Source: Chara braunii (lineage: Eukaryota > Streptophyta > Charophyceae > Charales > Characeae). Taken from it: a stretch of 28,420 nt of DNA. Below, piece by piece: positions 19,869 through 28,420 of the stretch; position 1 is the first letter of the stretch, and every line of letters starts with the position of its first letter. Location: NCBI GenBank assembly GCA_003427395.1, contig BFEA01000359.1, positions 999,545-1,027,964 on the forward strand, given 5' to 3'. The notes beneath the pieces were generated by a model, which did not search any database, was not told the origin of the DNA, and was given only the letters and a program-made list of their open reading frames with translations. Position numbers and translations under genes: made by a program.

Positions 19869-19976
19869 TACTTCCCTTTTATTGGCTTTAGTTCAAAATC
19901 AAACTGATTTATCTCCGCAACAACGTTATACTTCCCTTTTATTGGCTTTAGTTCAAAATCAAACTGATTTATCTCC
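19869..19976 (-). repeat. 60-bp tandem duplication at the A/B junction
   Basis: The 48-bp block TACTTCCC...ATCTCC at 19869-19916 is repeated exactly at 19929-19976, giving a 60-bp period with 12 bp (GCAACAACGTTA) between. The block encodes, on the minus strand, EINQFDFELKPIKGK of RNase H. One copy directly touches element A's truncated LTR. Confidence 0.95.
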
Positions 19977-20266
19977 CCAGCCCATTTATTCCACTCATGT
20001 GTCATTCTAACTTGGGTCTTTAGTCACCGAAGTGTATCATGGTCAGAATAAACTTTGAAATGCCGCCCTCGGAGATTATATCGCTAATGATTCAAGGCTT
20101 CTCTAAAAACAAACAGCTCTCTTTTGTACGCAGAAGCGGCGACCTTCTCACTAGGTAGTCTACAAGACACAAACTCAACAAGTCTGTACCCATTTTCATC
20201 ATTTTGTTGGAGTACAACACCTATCCCGTATTGACTAGCGTCGGTGGTCACTATAAACGGTAAGTG
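19869..20266 (-). pseudogene. Element B RNase H domain
   Basis: Reads FIVTTDASQYGIGVVLQQ (catalytic Asp codon 20240-20242 kept), VEFVSCRLPSEKV, YKRELFVFREAL, then after a stop SDHDTLRWLKTQ, and FDFELKPIKGKYNVVA where element A is inserted. In contrast to element A the TDAS motif is intact. The second half contains the 60-bp duplication. Confidence 0.88.
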
Positions 20267-20912
20267 TTGTTGGTGTTCTTCTAACGATTTACTGAGAATC
20301 AAAATATCATTGAAATATACAACAAATTTATCTAACCAATCGCGGTAAAAGTTCATTCATACAACGCCAGAAAGTAGCAGGGGCATTAGTCAATCCAAAT
20401 GGCATGACCACAAATTTGTAGTGGCCATATCAAGTTCTAAAGGCGGTTTTGTGTTGATCTTCAGGCAACACCTCGATCTGATGGTAGTCCGACTTCAAGT
20501 CTGTCTTCGAAAAGAACTTGCAACCCTACACTCTATCCAGGAGATCGTCTATCTACAATAATGGCTCAGCATTCTTTATGGTTAGCGGATTAAGTCGCCT
20601 ATAATTTATACACATACGCAGATCGCATTTTCTCTTTGGGCGGAATAAGACCAGTGCACCATATGGTGAGGAACTTTGCTTAATCCACCCTTTCTCTATC
20701 AACTCGTCTAACCATCTATGTAACTCATCGAGCTCCTTGGTAGACATACAATAGATGGGGCCCTTGGGAATCCAACTACCGGGTTCTATGTCTATCTGAT
20801 GCTTGGTCTCCCTCTCCACTACTTCGATCGGGACCTCTTCCACATCAGCGAACTCATCTAACATACTTTGCACTTCGGGTGCCATGGGTACTTCTTTCCT
20901 TTTTCCCTTCAC
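20258..20912 (-). pseudogene. Element B reverse transcriptase with thumb/connection deleted
   Basis: Motifs in order: [90 protein letters not shown], and VVYFNDILI. The YxDD box has Asn for the first Asp (codon 20309-20311), and SGYHQ reads SDYHQ. Stops lie at 20553-20555 and 20526-20528, with a frameshift near 20350. After LEEHQQHL the frame passes directly into RNase H, so about 150-180 residues of thumb and connection are missing. Confidence 0.9.
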
Positions 20913-21400
20913 TAAGCGGTCTCACATAGGCAACAAACACCTGTTCGGCGAGGTCATTCTTAACCACATGTCTGGCGAACGTGGGGCCACTCATACAACA
21001 AAGGGACAAACTACTCTCTACGCTGGATGCATGAAACAAACGCAACTTCTTCTTCCCACCTGTGGGACTGGGCAGCCAACACTCGTGCTCGCCCATCTTA
21101 ACGTCAATATATGCGGCGTTGCTCCAATCAGTTCCCAGAATCATGTCAAAAGGAAGACCATCCTCCGCTAAGATTGTCAGGGACTGCAACCCCACCTTCC
21201 CCCCTGCCTCCGACTGGAAGTATGCCTTAACCCCTTCAGCATACTCACTCACTATCATTTCTCTATTATCGGTCAATTTACTAATGATCAGCTCATCGAG
21301 CTTCTTCACCTTCCCAGGTGCATCTTCTGCAACCCTCTTCTACTAATATAACTATGCGTTGACCCACTGTCTACTAACGCGCCTATCCTTTCCCTACTTC
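20913..21400 (-). pseudogene. Element B aspartic protease and linker
   Basis: The active site reads GALVDSGSTHSYIS (DSGS codons 21360-21371) and the C-terminal signature FDMILGTDW follows about 65 codons later. Both are standard Ty3 retropepsin motifs and, unlike element A, the catalytic DSG is intact. A stop follows QKMHLGR, with a frame change afterwards. The Lys- and Ser-rich segment down to 20854 leads into RT. Confidence 0.88.
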
Positions 21401-22268
21401 TACATCTGCTATTATTAGTTGCCCCTTCGACTTCTTTTTCATTTCGGCCCAAGCGTGGCGACGAATGATCAGTTCATCACCAATGCTTGCGAGGGAACCA
21501 CCTAGAGAGACCTAGCACAAGCAACCTCTGGATAGCTAGCTAGATGGGGGCCTACAACAGTCTTTGCCAATGGGATCTTCGGACAGGAGGGTACCTGCTC
21601 AGCGCGCAATTCTATCTTTCAGTCTAAGTCCGAAGTCTCCATAGAGGCGACTGCAACCTCTATTGGTTGTTCCCTTTTGGGTATCGATTATTTGGGACAA
21701 AAGGAACAATATGGTCCGGGTCACCACACTTTAAACATTGTCCGGCCTTGAGACGATCATCCCATACGTTTTTGTCTATATCCATCTCCAACCGAGGTTT
21801 GCCTTCATCTATTCCCCTGTGCTCTGAGTACAGCCGCCAAGGGAGAACCTCTACCACCTTGTGAGGGACCATAACCCCTACCTCCCACGTAGTAGCTACC
21901 TTAGCCACCACCCCTTTGGGCAGCGGGTCCTTAACCTCCAGCTCATCCTCGGCCTCTACTTTGTCGCCCTCCCCACAGGCTGCAACTGCTGCATAGTCCC
22001 CTCCCCGGGTTACTTGGTTGTTGTTAACCTCGTCCAGACCATAATCTATCTGGTTATGTGGCAATGACTCTACACCTCCTTCCTTGAAGGTGACCAGCAG
22101 ATTATCCTTCTCCTCAGTATTGTCGGATATGGTCCTATCTTTCCATCTCTTACCGGTCTGTAAGTCCTTCAAAAAACGGTAGTAATTTGCCTCTTGGAGG
22201 AAGTTAGCATGGATGTTGACCTGTTGACCTCCGCAGTCCCCCTGGACTGGGTGCGCATTTTGCACAAA
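21401..22268 (-). pseudogene. Element B Gag C-terminal part with CCHC knuckle
   Basis: A 205-codon frame (22277-21660) with a middle rich in Glu, Val and Gly and, near its end, CLKCGDPDHIVPF (Cys codons 21726-21728 and 21735-21737). This is a CX2CX4HX4C zinc knuckle whose last Cys is Val; a one-base shift would restore a Cys codon, so a small indel is likely. It binds element RNA in intact copies. The LINE insertion separates it from the Gag core to the right. Confidence 0.75.
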
Positions 22269-22280
22269 GGACCACAACTA
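22269..22280 (+). repeat. LINE target-site duplication, left copy
   Basis: GGACCACAACTA here matches GGTCCACAACTA at 24127-24138 (11 of 12). The copies bracket the LINE and its poly(A) tail, as target-primed reverse transcription produces. The surrounding frames on both sides are element B Gag. Confidence 0.75.
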
Positions 22281-22331
22281 ATGGAAGGAGATTAGGTAGT
22301 TGCCCCGGAGGATCCGGAAAGTGTAGGCAGT

Positions 22332-23511
22332 GTGGTGGAGGTAAGAACAAATGAAACACTGGTAAACCTCTTCGGAATCCACCTAGGCAAGGAGAATAAA
22401 CTTACTCGGTACTGCCCGGATGTGGTCAGGAGGTGGAAAACTACAGACCTGCACAGGATACGAGTACTGCGGGATAAGGATGGCTGGATCGCATACTGGA
22501 TGTGGTCAGGAGGTGGAAAACAACAAACCTGCACAGGATACGAGTACTGCGGGATAAGGATGGCTGGATTGCATACCGGCCAAGTACCCCCGTGACGGAG
22601 CTACCCTTGGACCCTGATGATTGGCAGTGGGTCCCTACGCAAAAACCCAAGTCGGGGATGAACCTGATACTGTACACCTTATCAGTGAAGGCCACCTACC
22701 GTCTGCTCCGGCCAAAAGTGAACATAAAAGATGCAGTGAAAGCTCGATGGGGGTCACATTTGAAGGTAGGAACTGAGGCACTCCGTCCGATCCGATGGTT
22801 CACTGCTACAAGGTCTAGACCTGCAAAGATGACCTCTCTTCAATAGCAGATAGAACACCGCTGCCTGCCCACCAATGACTGGCTGATAGATCGCACATAC
22901 CTAGAGCAAAAGGGGCAGGCACTACCATGGTGCAAGTCGTGTCACACCGCCTTCCCTTCCTGCAGAATCCCTGAAACCATAGAGCACATATTTATGCAAT
23001 GCCCAGGGGCAGTGCTCACATGGCGATGGTGGGACAGGATCTGGTCCCAGTTGGGCACTTAATCTCACTGGCCATGGAATTGGCGGGCCATATTATGCGA
23101 GGCATGGTCCTCCCCTTCCGACAATACCTTTGAAAACAACATATTCAAGTTAGGAAGGAGAGCGGTCATGTGGACCCTATGGAGGAAACGTTGTGTACAG
23201 GTAATGGAGGGGGTCCGCATAACTGGGGAAGAGGCAACAGACATGATAAGGCAATACATCCAACAAGAAATCATGGTACACTGGCAAAAAATGCAAATCC
23301 AACTTGAGTCATATCATTCAGCAAAGGACATTACACAAGCAATTCACCAATTTTCCGGGGACTGGTTGGGCAGTGAGAATGGGGGCTGGATCGCATTTGT
23401 TAGATGGGAGGGCAAGCCCGCCCAGGAGGGAAACCAGGAGGAATTCAGGAGAGACTATTGCATCTGTTTCAGAGACTGGACTACTATGGGCCGGGAAATC
23501 CCGCTGTGACC
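22332..23511 (+). pseudogene. LINE ORF2 C-terminus with zf-RVT domain
   Basis: The protein fragment has the reverse-transcriptase zinc-binding domain of plant LINEs: HRCLPTNDWLI, WCKSC (Cys codons 22931-22942), TIEHIFMQCPGA (His 22985-22987, Cys 23000-23002), then RRAVMWTLWRKRC. The frame is mod 3 = 0 before and mod 3 = 2 after an 80-bp tandem duplication at 22413-22572. Two further in-frame stops lie at 22844-22846 and 23060-23062. The apparent native stop is at 23507-23509. It is not functional. Confidence 0.88.
22413..22572 (+). repeat. 80-bp tandem duplication inside LINE ORF2
   Basis: TGTGGTCAGGAGGTGGAAAA starts at 22421 and again at 22501. The two 80-bp units differ at only a few bases. 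Because 80 is not a multiple of three, it shifts the reading frame, which explains why the ORF2 frame changes here. Confidence 0.95.
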
Positions 23512-24101
23512 TGCCACAGACTTCCCCGGCCCCTTCCCGCCCCACCAGCTGGCGATGGTGGATATGCAATGGTACGGTGCCGACTGATTGGGCAACCCCG
23601 AAAATACAGCCTGAGGAACAGGAAGCGACGGCTAAAGGAGAGACGAGCGAGCTGGCGGTCTAAGGCAGACTGAAGAGGCGGCATGCAACCTGTCCATTAC
23701 AAGTGTCCCGGGCAATCACTGATGGCGGGAATATACTGTTCTGAACATTTAGGGACGATGGCCCCGATTTCCAGCAGATGCACGTTTACCTATACAGTTA
23801 ATCCCCGATGTCCCGGACAATCGATGCTGGCAGGAGTACACTGTTTTGAAAACCATTATAATGTTCGGGGACACTGGACCCGATTTCCAGCAGATGCACG
23901 TTTACCTGTATAGTTAATCCCCGGTGTCCCGGGCAATCGATGCTGGCAGGAGTACACTGTTTTGAAAACCGTTATAATGTTCGAGGACGCTGGACCCGAT
24001 TTCGAGCAGGTGCTGCTCCCCACCAATAGATGGAGCCTCCTTGGGAGTGCTAGCGGTGTCTGCTCTTATCAACACCCCTAGCACCACCCCGGGTGTTTGC
24101 C
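23512..24101 (+). other. LINE 3' untranslated region
   Basis: Non-coding in the ORF2 frame. Alternative frames remain open to about 23673 and encode a very basic Arg-rich stretch, which could be the true C-terminus after a frameshift. From 23704 it consists of tandem repeats up to the poly(A). Confidence 0.65.
23704..24013 (+). repeat. 105-116 bp tandem repeat, about 2.8 copies, in LINE 3' UTR
   Basis: Units start with TGTCCCGGRCAATC at 23704, 23809 and 23925 and include GATTTCCAGCAGATGCACG and GTTAATCCCC. The second and third copies are closer to each other than to the first. The third is incomplete. Confidence 0.92.
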
Positions 24102-24122
24102 AAAAAAAAAAAAAAAAAAAAA
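24102..24122 (+). other. Poly(A) tail of the LINE
   Basis: An uninterrupted run of 21 A at the 3' end of the LINE, followed within four bases by the right target-site copy. Confidence 0.92.
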
Positions 24123-24605
24123 GTACGGTCCACAACTATCTTACTAAACTTTTTGTAAGTCATCCTCTCCTTGGTACGGGGATATAATTGGGTCTTGAGG
24201 GGTTCTGGCAGCGCTCTAGCAAAGTTGTTAAGAATTTGAGCGGGGGTCAATCCATGATCCGAACATTGCAACAACTTGTTCATGGTGGCCTTGAGTGCCG
24301 ACACACTCTTCCACTTGCAGTCACCAATGTTAAGGATAAGGGACTCTGTTCGGCGAGCTACGTTCTTATCTTCGAACCGGTCTTTCAATGCTTTGAAGAA
24401 GTCCTCTATCCTAGTTCGTTGTGCACCTGACCTCTTTCACTAATGAAATAACAAAACTTGTTGTGTCTCCCCTAAGGCACGAACTCGCCATAAGTACGTG
24501 GTCCCAATACAACCGCACGTACAGGGAAGCATCCATCGCTGCCTCCCAATGGAAAATGTTCTCTTCCCTCTTCCCAGTGTACGTCCAAGGGACCTTGCCC
24601 TTCAT
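24123..24605 (-). pseudogene. Element B Gag core (capsid-like)
   Basis: Two frames (24605-24411 and 24388-24123) shifted by one base. They read TYTGKREENIFHWEAAMDA, then LKATMNKLLQCSDHGLTPAQ, NNFARALPEPLKTQL and MTYKKFSKIVVD, where the LINE interrupts. The match to element A's Gag (TYNGKRSEHMLLW and FSRTLPEP) supports the call. Confidence 0.78.
24127..24138 (+). repeat. LINE target-site duplication, right copy
   Basis: GGTCCACAACTA, one mismatch from the left copy at 22269-22280. On the minus strand it encodes part of the element B Gag sequence KFSKIVVD. Confidence 0.75.
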
Positions 24606-24906
24606 TTTCCCCCTTCACTCACCTCCCTTAAACTTATCTTCTCTTCCTTTCCTTCCTCCATCCTTCATGGGACCCTTTCCTTACTTATCATCGCCATCTC
24701 CACCATCTCCGCACGTACAGGGAAGCATCCATCGCTGCCTCCCAATGAAAAATGTTCTTTTCCCTCTTCCCAGTGTACGCCCAAGGGACCTTGACCTTCA
24801 TTTTCCCCCTTCACTCACCTCCCTTAGACTTATCTTCTCCTCCTTTCCTTCCTCCATCCTTCATGGGACCCTTTCCTTACTTATCATCGCCATCTCCACC
24901 ATCTCC
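24515..24906 (-). repeat. 196-bp tandem duplication in element B gag
   Basis: GCACGTACAGGGAAGCATCC starts at 24515 and again at 24711. The two adjacent 196-bp units are about 95% identical by eye and end in CCATCTCC. As 196 is not a multiple of three it breaks the Gag frame. A short (TCC/GCC)n tract follows at 24906-24927. Confidence 0.95.
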
Positions 24907-25627
24907 TCCACCACCGCCGCCTCCTACTACTACGGACGAGATGGTGCTCTGTAATTTCTGGGTGAAGATTTTGCCTAACTAATGGGCGTAATCAACTATT
25001 CTCTTGGCGACCATGTGGGAGGAAGCACTTAGGTAGTTGTTCCACTTTCCCTGGAACTCCTGATGCCTTTCTGTCTTTGCTACGGATTTTTGCAGCGCAG
25101 CCAGCTCTTGGGTGGTGTGCAGCACTGTCACCAGTGTGTCCGTGAGGAGGCCCAAACTCTCCTTAACTTTAACTTTTTTCCCTCTTTGTTCTTTCAACAA
25201 GCCTTGGAGCCTTTCACCTTCCTCCTTCAACCTCTTTTTCTCCTCATACTCCTTCCTTTTCTATTGGACCAAACATTGGTCAAGGGTGCTCCTCCTCTCC
25301 TCCAACAGTATAAGTCTCTCCTCATCATCTGCTGCAGATGCCATCTTGAAGGTCAATGCATCTTTTTCTCGTTCCATCCAATCTCGCATCTCTGTATGAT
25401 ACCCAAACTTCGCCACCTAGTCTACGTCTTCCACCTGTCGTAATCTTAACTCATCGACATGGCTGCTCTATGCCACCCCCTCTCTTTTCTATTTAGCTCT
25501 CCTTCTTTCTAATCCTTCTCCTTCTCTTTCGTTCTCCTCAGCCAATTTACTGTCAATTTCAGTTTCAGCTTGTTGCTCTGCTGTGTACAATTGTGTTGAC
25601 CCACCAGACCGCGTGCTAACACTCATG
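24907..25627 (-). pseudogene. Element B Gag N-terminal charged/coiled-coil-like region
   Basis: Minus-strand frames here are Lys/Glu/Arg-rich: EGERLQGLLKEQRGKKVKVK near 25200, and near 25540 EIDSKLAEENEREGEGLER following an ATG at about 25627 (MSVSTRSGGSTQLYTAE). The position upstream of the Gag core and the composition match the N-terminus of element A's Gag. Stops interrupt it several times. Confidence 0.6.
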
Positions 25628-26507
25628 CCGCCAGTCCGGTGGAACCCCAATGGAAACAGGAAGTGGAGGAGTGGACCCCATAGCACGGACAAGATCAACA
25701 CAACGAACATTGGGGAGTCATCCATCGTTACTGAAGGCACAGGTCAGCAGTCTCCACCTCCTCACCACTTAGACTTAACCCTCAACACTTGATCTTTCTG
25801 CTCTAAGTTGGAGTCTAACTTGTCAATTTCTCCCCTCCCCACAATGTTACTGCAACTACCTTGTCAGGCTGGTGGGCAACCAGCAGCTTAAGGTCAGCCA
25901 ACAAGAACCTTAGGAATTATTTAACAACGCAGACGGGATGTCATGCCCACCAGAATCTGCAGGTTCGCTCTCAAGACTTATAGCTCCTCATTGCGTCAGC
26001 ACTGGTTCGGTCGCATGCCGATCAGTATTGGTCTTAGGGCAAGACGAGTTGTTTTCGAGCGCTCGCCGCTCATGCCCATGCTCCCTACTTTACGGGTGAT
26101 ACATCCAGCTGTAGAGCTTCTAGCCTAGACACGACCTACTTCATACACATATCTCTGACTAGATGCTGACTCGAGACAAAATCAAATTGTCACCAAGTAT
26201 TCTGTCCAGCAGCAGCAACACCAAGATGTGGGAAGGTACCAAGACACTCATTCATTCAACAAAGGAAATGCAGGGAGGGTTCATTAACAAAGCAAATGCA
26301 GGGAGGGCTCAAGGGGCGATGCACTTCACTTGTGAACTTTCCTTCGATGAAACTCCTCGATGCTCCTCGCATGCACGTACGTAATTACCATCCCCCAATA
26401 CTGGTCACTTCTTCCTAGGCCTACAACCCCTATGTCAAACTCCCAATCTTCAATCGCCGGCCTTAATCGTGCCAGCGTTCATCACCAGCAGATGCAGCGA
26501 GTTACCA
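25628..26507 (-). other. Element B leader
   Basis: About 880 bp between the gag start and the primer site. No supported gene. A short palindrome ACGTACGT lies at 26375-26382. A duplicated phrase (AAAGGAAATGCAGGGAGGGTTC / AAAGCAAATGCAGGGAGGGCTC) occurs at about 26261 and 26289. Confidence 0.55.
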
Positions 26508-26519
26508 ACTCTGATACCA
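26508..26519 (-). promoter_or_regulatory. Element B primer binding site, initiator-Met type
   Basis: Minus strand TGGTATCAGAGT, matching the initiator-Met primer site TGGTATCAGAGC at 11 of 12 positions. It is separated by AT from an LTR end CTCAATGCA. It fixes the minus orientation and the left limit of B's 5' LTR. Confidence 0.82.
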
Positions 26520-26521
26520 AT

Positions 26522-27459
26522 TGCATTGAGCCTCACTGCTCGACACCTTGCACACACACACATTGAGAGATTACACGAAATCCACACTGGAGTCCAGAGA
26601 TGCAAAGTCCAGATATGCGCAACTTAGAATTTCCAACAAATTATCACATTAAACAGTTTCGGACATCCAGTCACCAAGCGCTCGACAGCGCAGAATTCAC
26701 CAACCCAATACCAACATCCTTATCTAAGGTAGGTGATGGCTCACTTTCTCCCTCTCTGTCTTCTCTCTCAGTCTGTCCCTCCTGGTCTTCTTCATGCATG
26801 CGCTCTCTCTCCCTCTCTCTCTACTTGAGAATCCTGACTCTGAATACATCAGCTGCTACTCAGCTCTATCCCTACTACTAACTTATGCGGCTATGGCGCC
26901 TTCCCTCTCAGTGCAGTGCTGCCCAGAAGGGCTCTCACACGCATGCTACTCGCGGATAGCGCACAAGTGCTTCAGCAGCACTTCCACACTCCTCACGAAT
27001 GAGCAATCTGTCCAAAATGTGGCTGGCCACTCCCTATTTTGACTTGGACTGAGCTTCAACTCAACCCTCTGCTTCTTGTGGCTTGACTTGGTACTGGTAC
27101 CACATGCCCACGGCCTGCTTGCTTCAGAATGTCAAGGCCTGGTACTTTCCCGAATTTCCATTGGTATGCCTGTGAGTCACGACTTTCCATCTGTGGAAAA
27201 TGACTTTTGACTGTGGGATGTGACTCTTGCTTTTGCCTTCCTTTGCCTATGGGATATGACTTTTCAACATGAGACGTGACTTTGCTATATAGAATGCAAC
27301 CATTTCCTATGGGATGTGACTATTCACCGGGTGCCTGGTGGAGTTGACTCCTAAGGTACCCGACTGTGACCTTTCTGAACTGACCGACTGGGCCTCCCTT
27401 GGCCTGAGACGTTGACCCTGAAATTCGAATTTGGGGTCTGCATCGTGGAATGCCTTTCA
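26522..27459 (-). repeat. Element B 5' LTR
   Basis: A 938-bp unit with minus-strand ends TGAAAGGC...CAATGCA, thus TG...CA, directly before the primer site. Its outer 285 bp recur at 11420-11667, the presumed 3' LTR remnant. A CT-rich stretch lies at 26745-26825. The outer boundary rests on the end of homology between the two copies and the TG, so it could shift by a few bases. Confidence 0.7.
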
Positions 27460-28361
27460 CATCGTACTACTTGTCTATACCTGCAGGTCGCTAGCATCCC
27501 AGATTTGAACTCACCTTGAATATATAGTAAGTGTTGTTGCAAAAGCACAACAAACGGCAGAAAGACACGGCCTTCCAAGTGCATGTTCCAGCTGCCTCAA
27601 GTTCGACACACTGTTCCGCTTGCCGCTCGTGCACAAGGATATGTTGCATAATGCCATGGACCTGCATTCCATATCTGGAACAGCCACAGCCACATCTTCA
27701 AAGCCTTCATCTGAGCAATCCTTAAGGTGCAGGTTACCCTGACATGTTCGCAATTCAAAGTTGGTATTCCTAATGCGCTTACTCTCCCGCCTGATAGCCA
27801 TCATCAGGAATGATGAACTATGCTTACTGTGTCTACTACCATCATGCATGCCAATCTGATCGATAGGGGGGTTGACAATAGAAAGGACCATCCAGTCTTT
27901 CAATCTTATCCGATCTCTAAACCACTCAAATCTGAAACAATATAACTCCGCTATTCCCCAAACACAGTACATACTGCGCAAACGATCACAGAATGTCGAT
28001 AAATATATGTATATGCTACAGAAGTTCATATGTACATATAAAATAATATACGCATCTATAGTATTGTATACTCAAATATACAGGTTGTTTATGGTACATA
28101 CTACATACTCAAATCACATGTCCACACTGTTCACGCAATCAACCACTGGGCCCTGCCACTAAAACACAGGAAGGCTCCCTCTAGCCAAAGTCATCTGACT
28201 TGCCTGGCCTTGCCTCACAGAAAATAGTACTTCACTATTGCTCTTCGCTATGGAGAGAACTCGTTCCTCATTTTGGTGGTAGTTGGGACATCTTCACAAC
28301 CACCGTCATCCTGCACCAACCCTTTTCATCACTGTACATTCCCTCGGTGCACCCCATTCAA

Positions 28362-28363
<2 letters not shown>
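27460..28363. other. Flanking DNA, no recognised gene
   Basis: A 172-codon minus-strand open frame (28029-27511) starts with ATG but shows no domain or motif I recognise, and a competing 64-codon frame overlaps it on the other strand. The section around 28000-28090 is AT-rich with TATA-like repeats. I make no functional claim. Confidence 0.3.

Positions 28364-28420
<57 letters not shown>
28364..28420 (+). repeat. (CT)n microsatellite, continuing past the window
   Basis: Uninterrupted CT repeat of 57 bases, about 28 units, up to the last base of the window. Confidence 0.98.

Larger units (their letters stand above)
22281..24122 (+). mobile_element. 5'-truncated LINE (non-LTR retrotransposon) inserted in element B gag
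   Basis: A plus-strand insertion in minus-strand element B. It holds the C-terminal part of ORF2 with a zf-RVT domain, a 3' UTR with tandem repeats, and a 21-base poly(A) tail (24102-24122), and is bracketed by an imperfect 12-bp target-site duplication. The 5' end including endonuclease and RT catalytic core is missing, typical of aborted LINE insertions. Confidence 0.9.
19869..27459 (-). mobile_element. Element B: outer Ty3/gypsy element, right-hand part
   Basis: On the minus strand from right to left: LTR (27459-26522), PBS, leader, gag, CCHC knuckle, protease, RT and RNase H up to 19869, where element A interrupts it. A short continuation and a 3' LTR fragment appear at 11901-11420. Its Gag, protease and RT are clearly related to element A's. 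It is itself interrupted by a plus-strand LINE (22281-24122). It has many stops, a deletion between RT and RNase H, and no integrase in the window. Confidence 0.85.

Noticed and set aside
23404-23673. Separate basic protein in the LINE 3' part
   Set aside because: It overlaps the ORF2 frame for most of its length. At most its last 50 codons could be ORF2's end after a frameshift.
24421-24954. 177-codon plus-strand open frame, Ser/Pro/Leu-rich
   Set aside because: Shadow of element B gag on the opposite strand, stretched by the 196-bp duplication.
27511-28029. 172-codon minus-strand open frame as a real gene
   Set aside because: No recognised domain, ordinary length for chance in this composition, and no supporting promoter or splice evidence.

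Overview
This is eukaryotic, repeat-dominated DNA. It has no bacterial operons, no CRISPR array and no rRNA or convincing tRNA gene. The recognisable genes are decayed parts of retrotransposons: two Ty3/gypsy elements with initiator-Met-type primer binding sites, one carrying a chromodomain, and a LINE whose ORF2 ends in a plant-type zf-RVT zinc-binding domain. Together these suggest a large-genome streptophyte (land plant or charophyte-like alga). The species cannot be fixed from the window.

Left part (1-11.4 kb): no gene I can name. A 122-125 bp tandem repeat (about 820-1385) ends at a sequence resembling an LTR end followed by an Arg-type primer binding site. Further right are an approximate 60-90 bp repeated block (2.44 and 2.99 kb), a run of small hairpins (2.80-2.93 kb), a 31-bp tandem repeat (3.70 kb), a purine tract and a strong fold-back element (4323-4605). 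From about 5 to 10.5 kb there are short open stretches that look like exons or pseudogene pieces (notably 9308-9566 and 9807-10321) but that I do not recognise.

Right part (11.4-27.46 kb): a nested retrotransposon complex. The outer element B is a minus-strand Ty3/gypsy copy. Its 5' LTR is about 26522-27459, its PBS 26508-26519, its gag about 25627-21660, and its protease, RT and RNase H lie between 21400 and 19869. A 3' remnant lies at 11420-11901. A second minus-strand element A (11902-19868), a chromovirus with gag, protease, RT, RNase H, integrase and chromodomain, is inserted in B's RNase H coding region, at the same short codon run on both sides. A 5'-truncated plus-strand LINE (22281-24122, with poly(A) tail and an imperfect 12-bp target-site duplication) is inserted in B's gag. 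All three are dead: stops, frameshifts, lost catalytic residues, an in-frame deletion between RT and RNase H in B, and several local tandem duplications (60, 80 and 196 bp).

Right edge (27.46-28.42 kb): no recognised gene. The window ends inside a (CT)n microsatellite.

I found no convincing new functional system. The best leads are the fold-back element, the palindromes beside element A's primer site, the repeated CCACGTCA-type motifs shared by A's LTR and leader, and the unidentified exon-like pieces at 9.3-10.3 kb.
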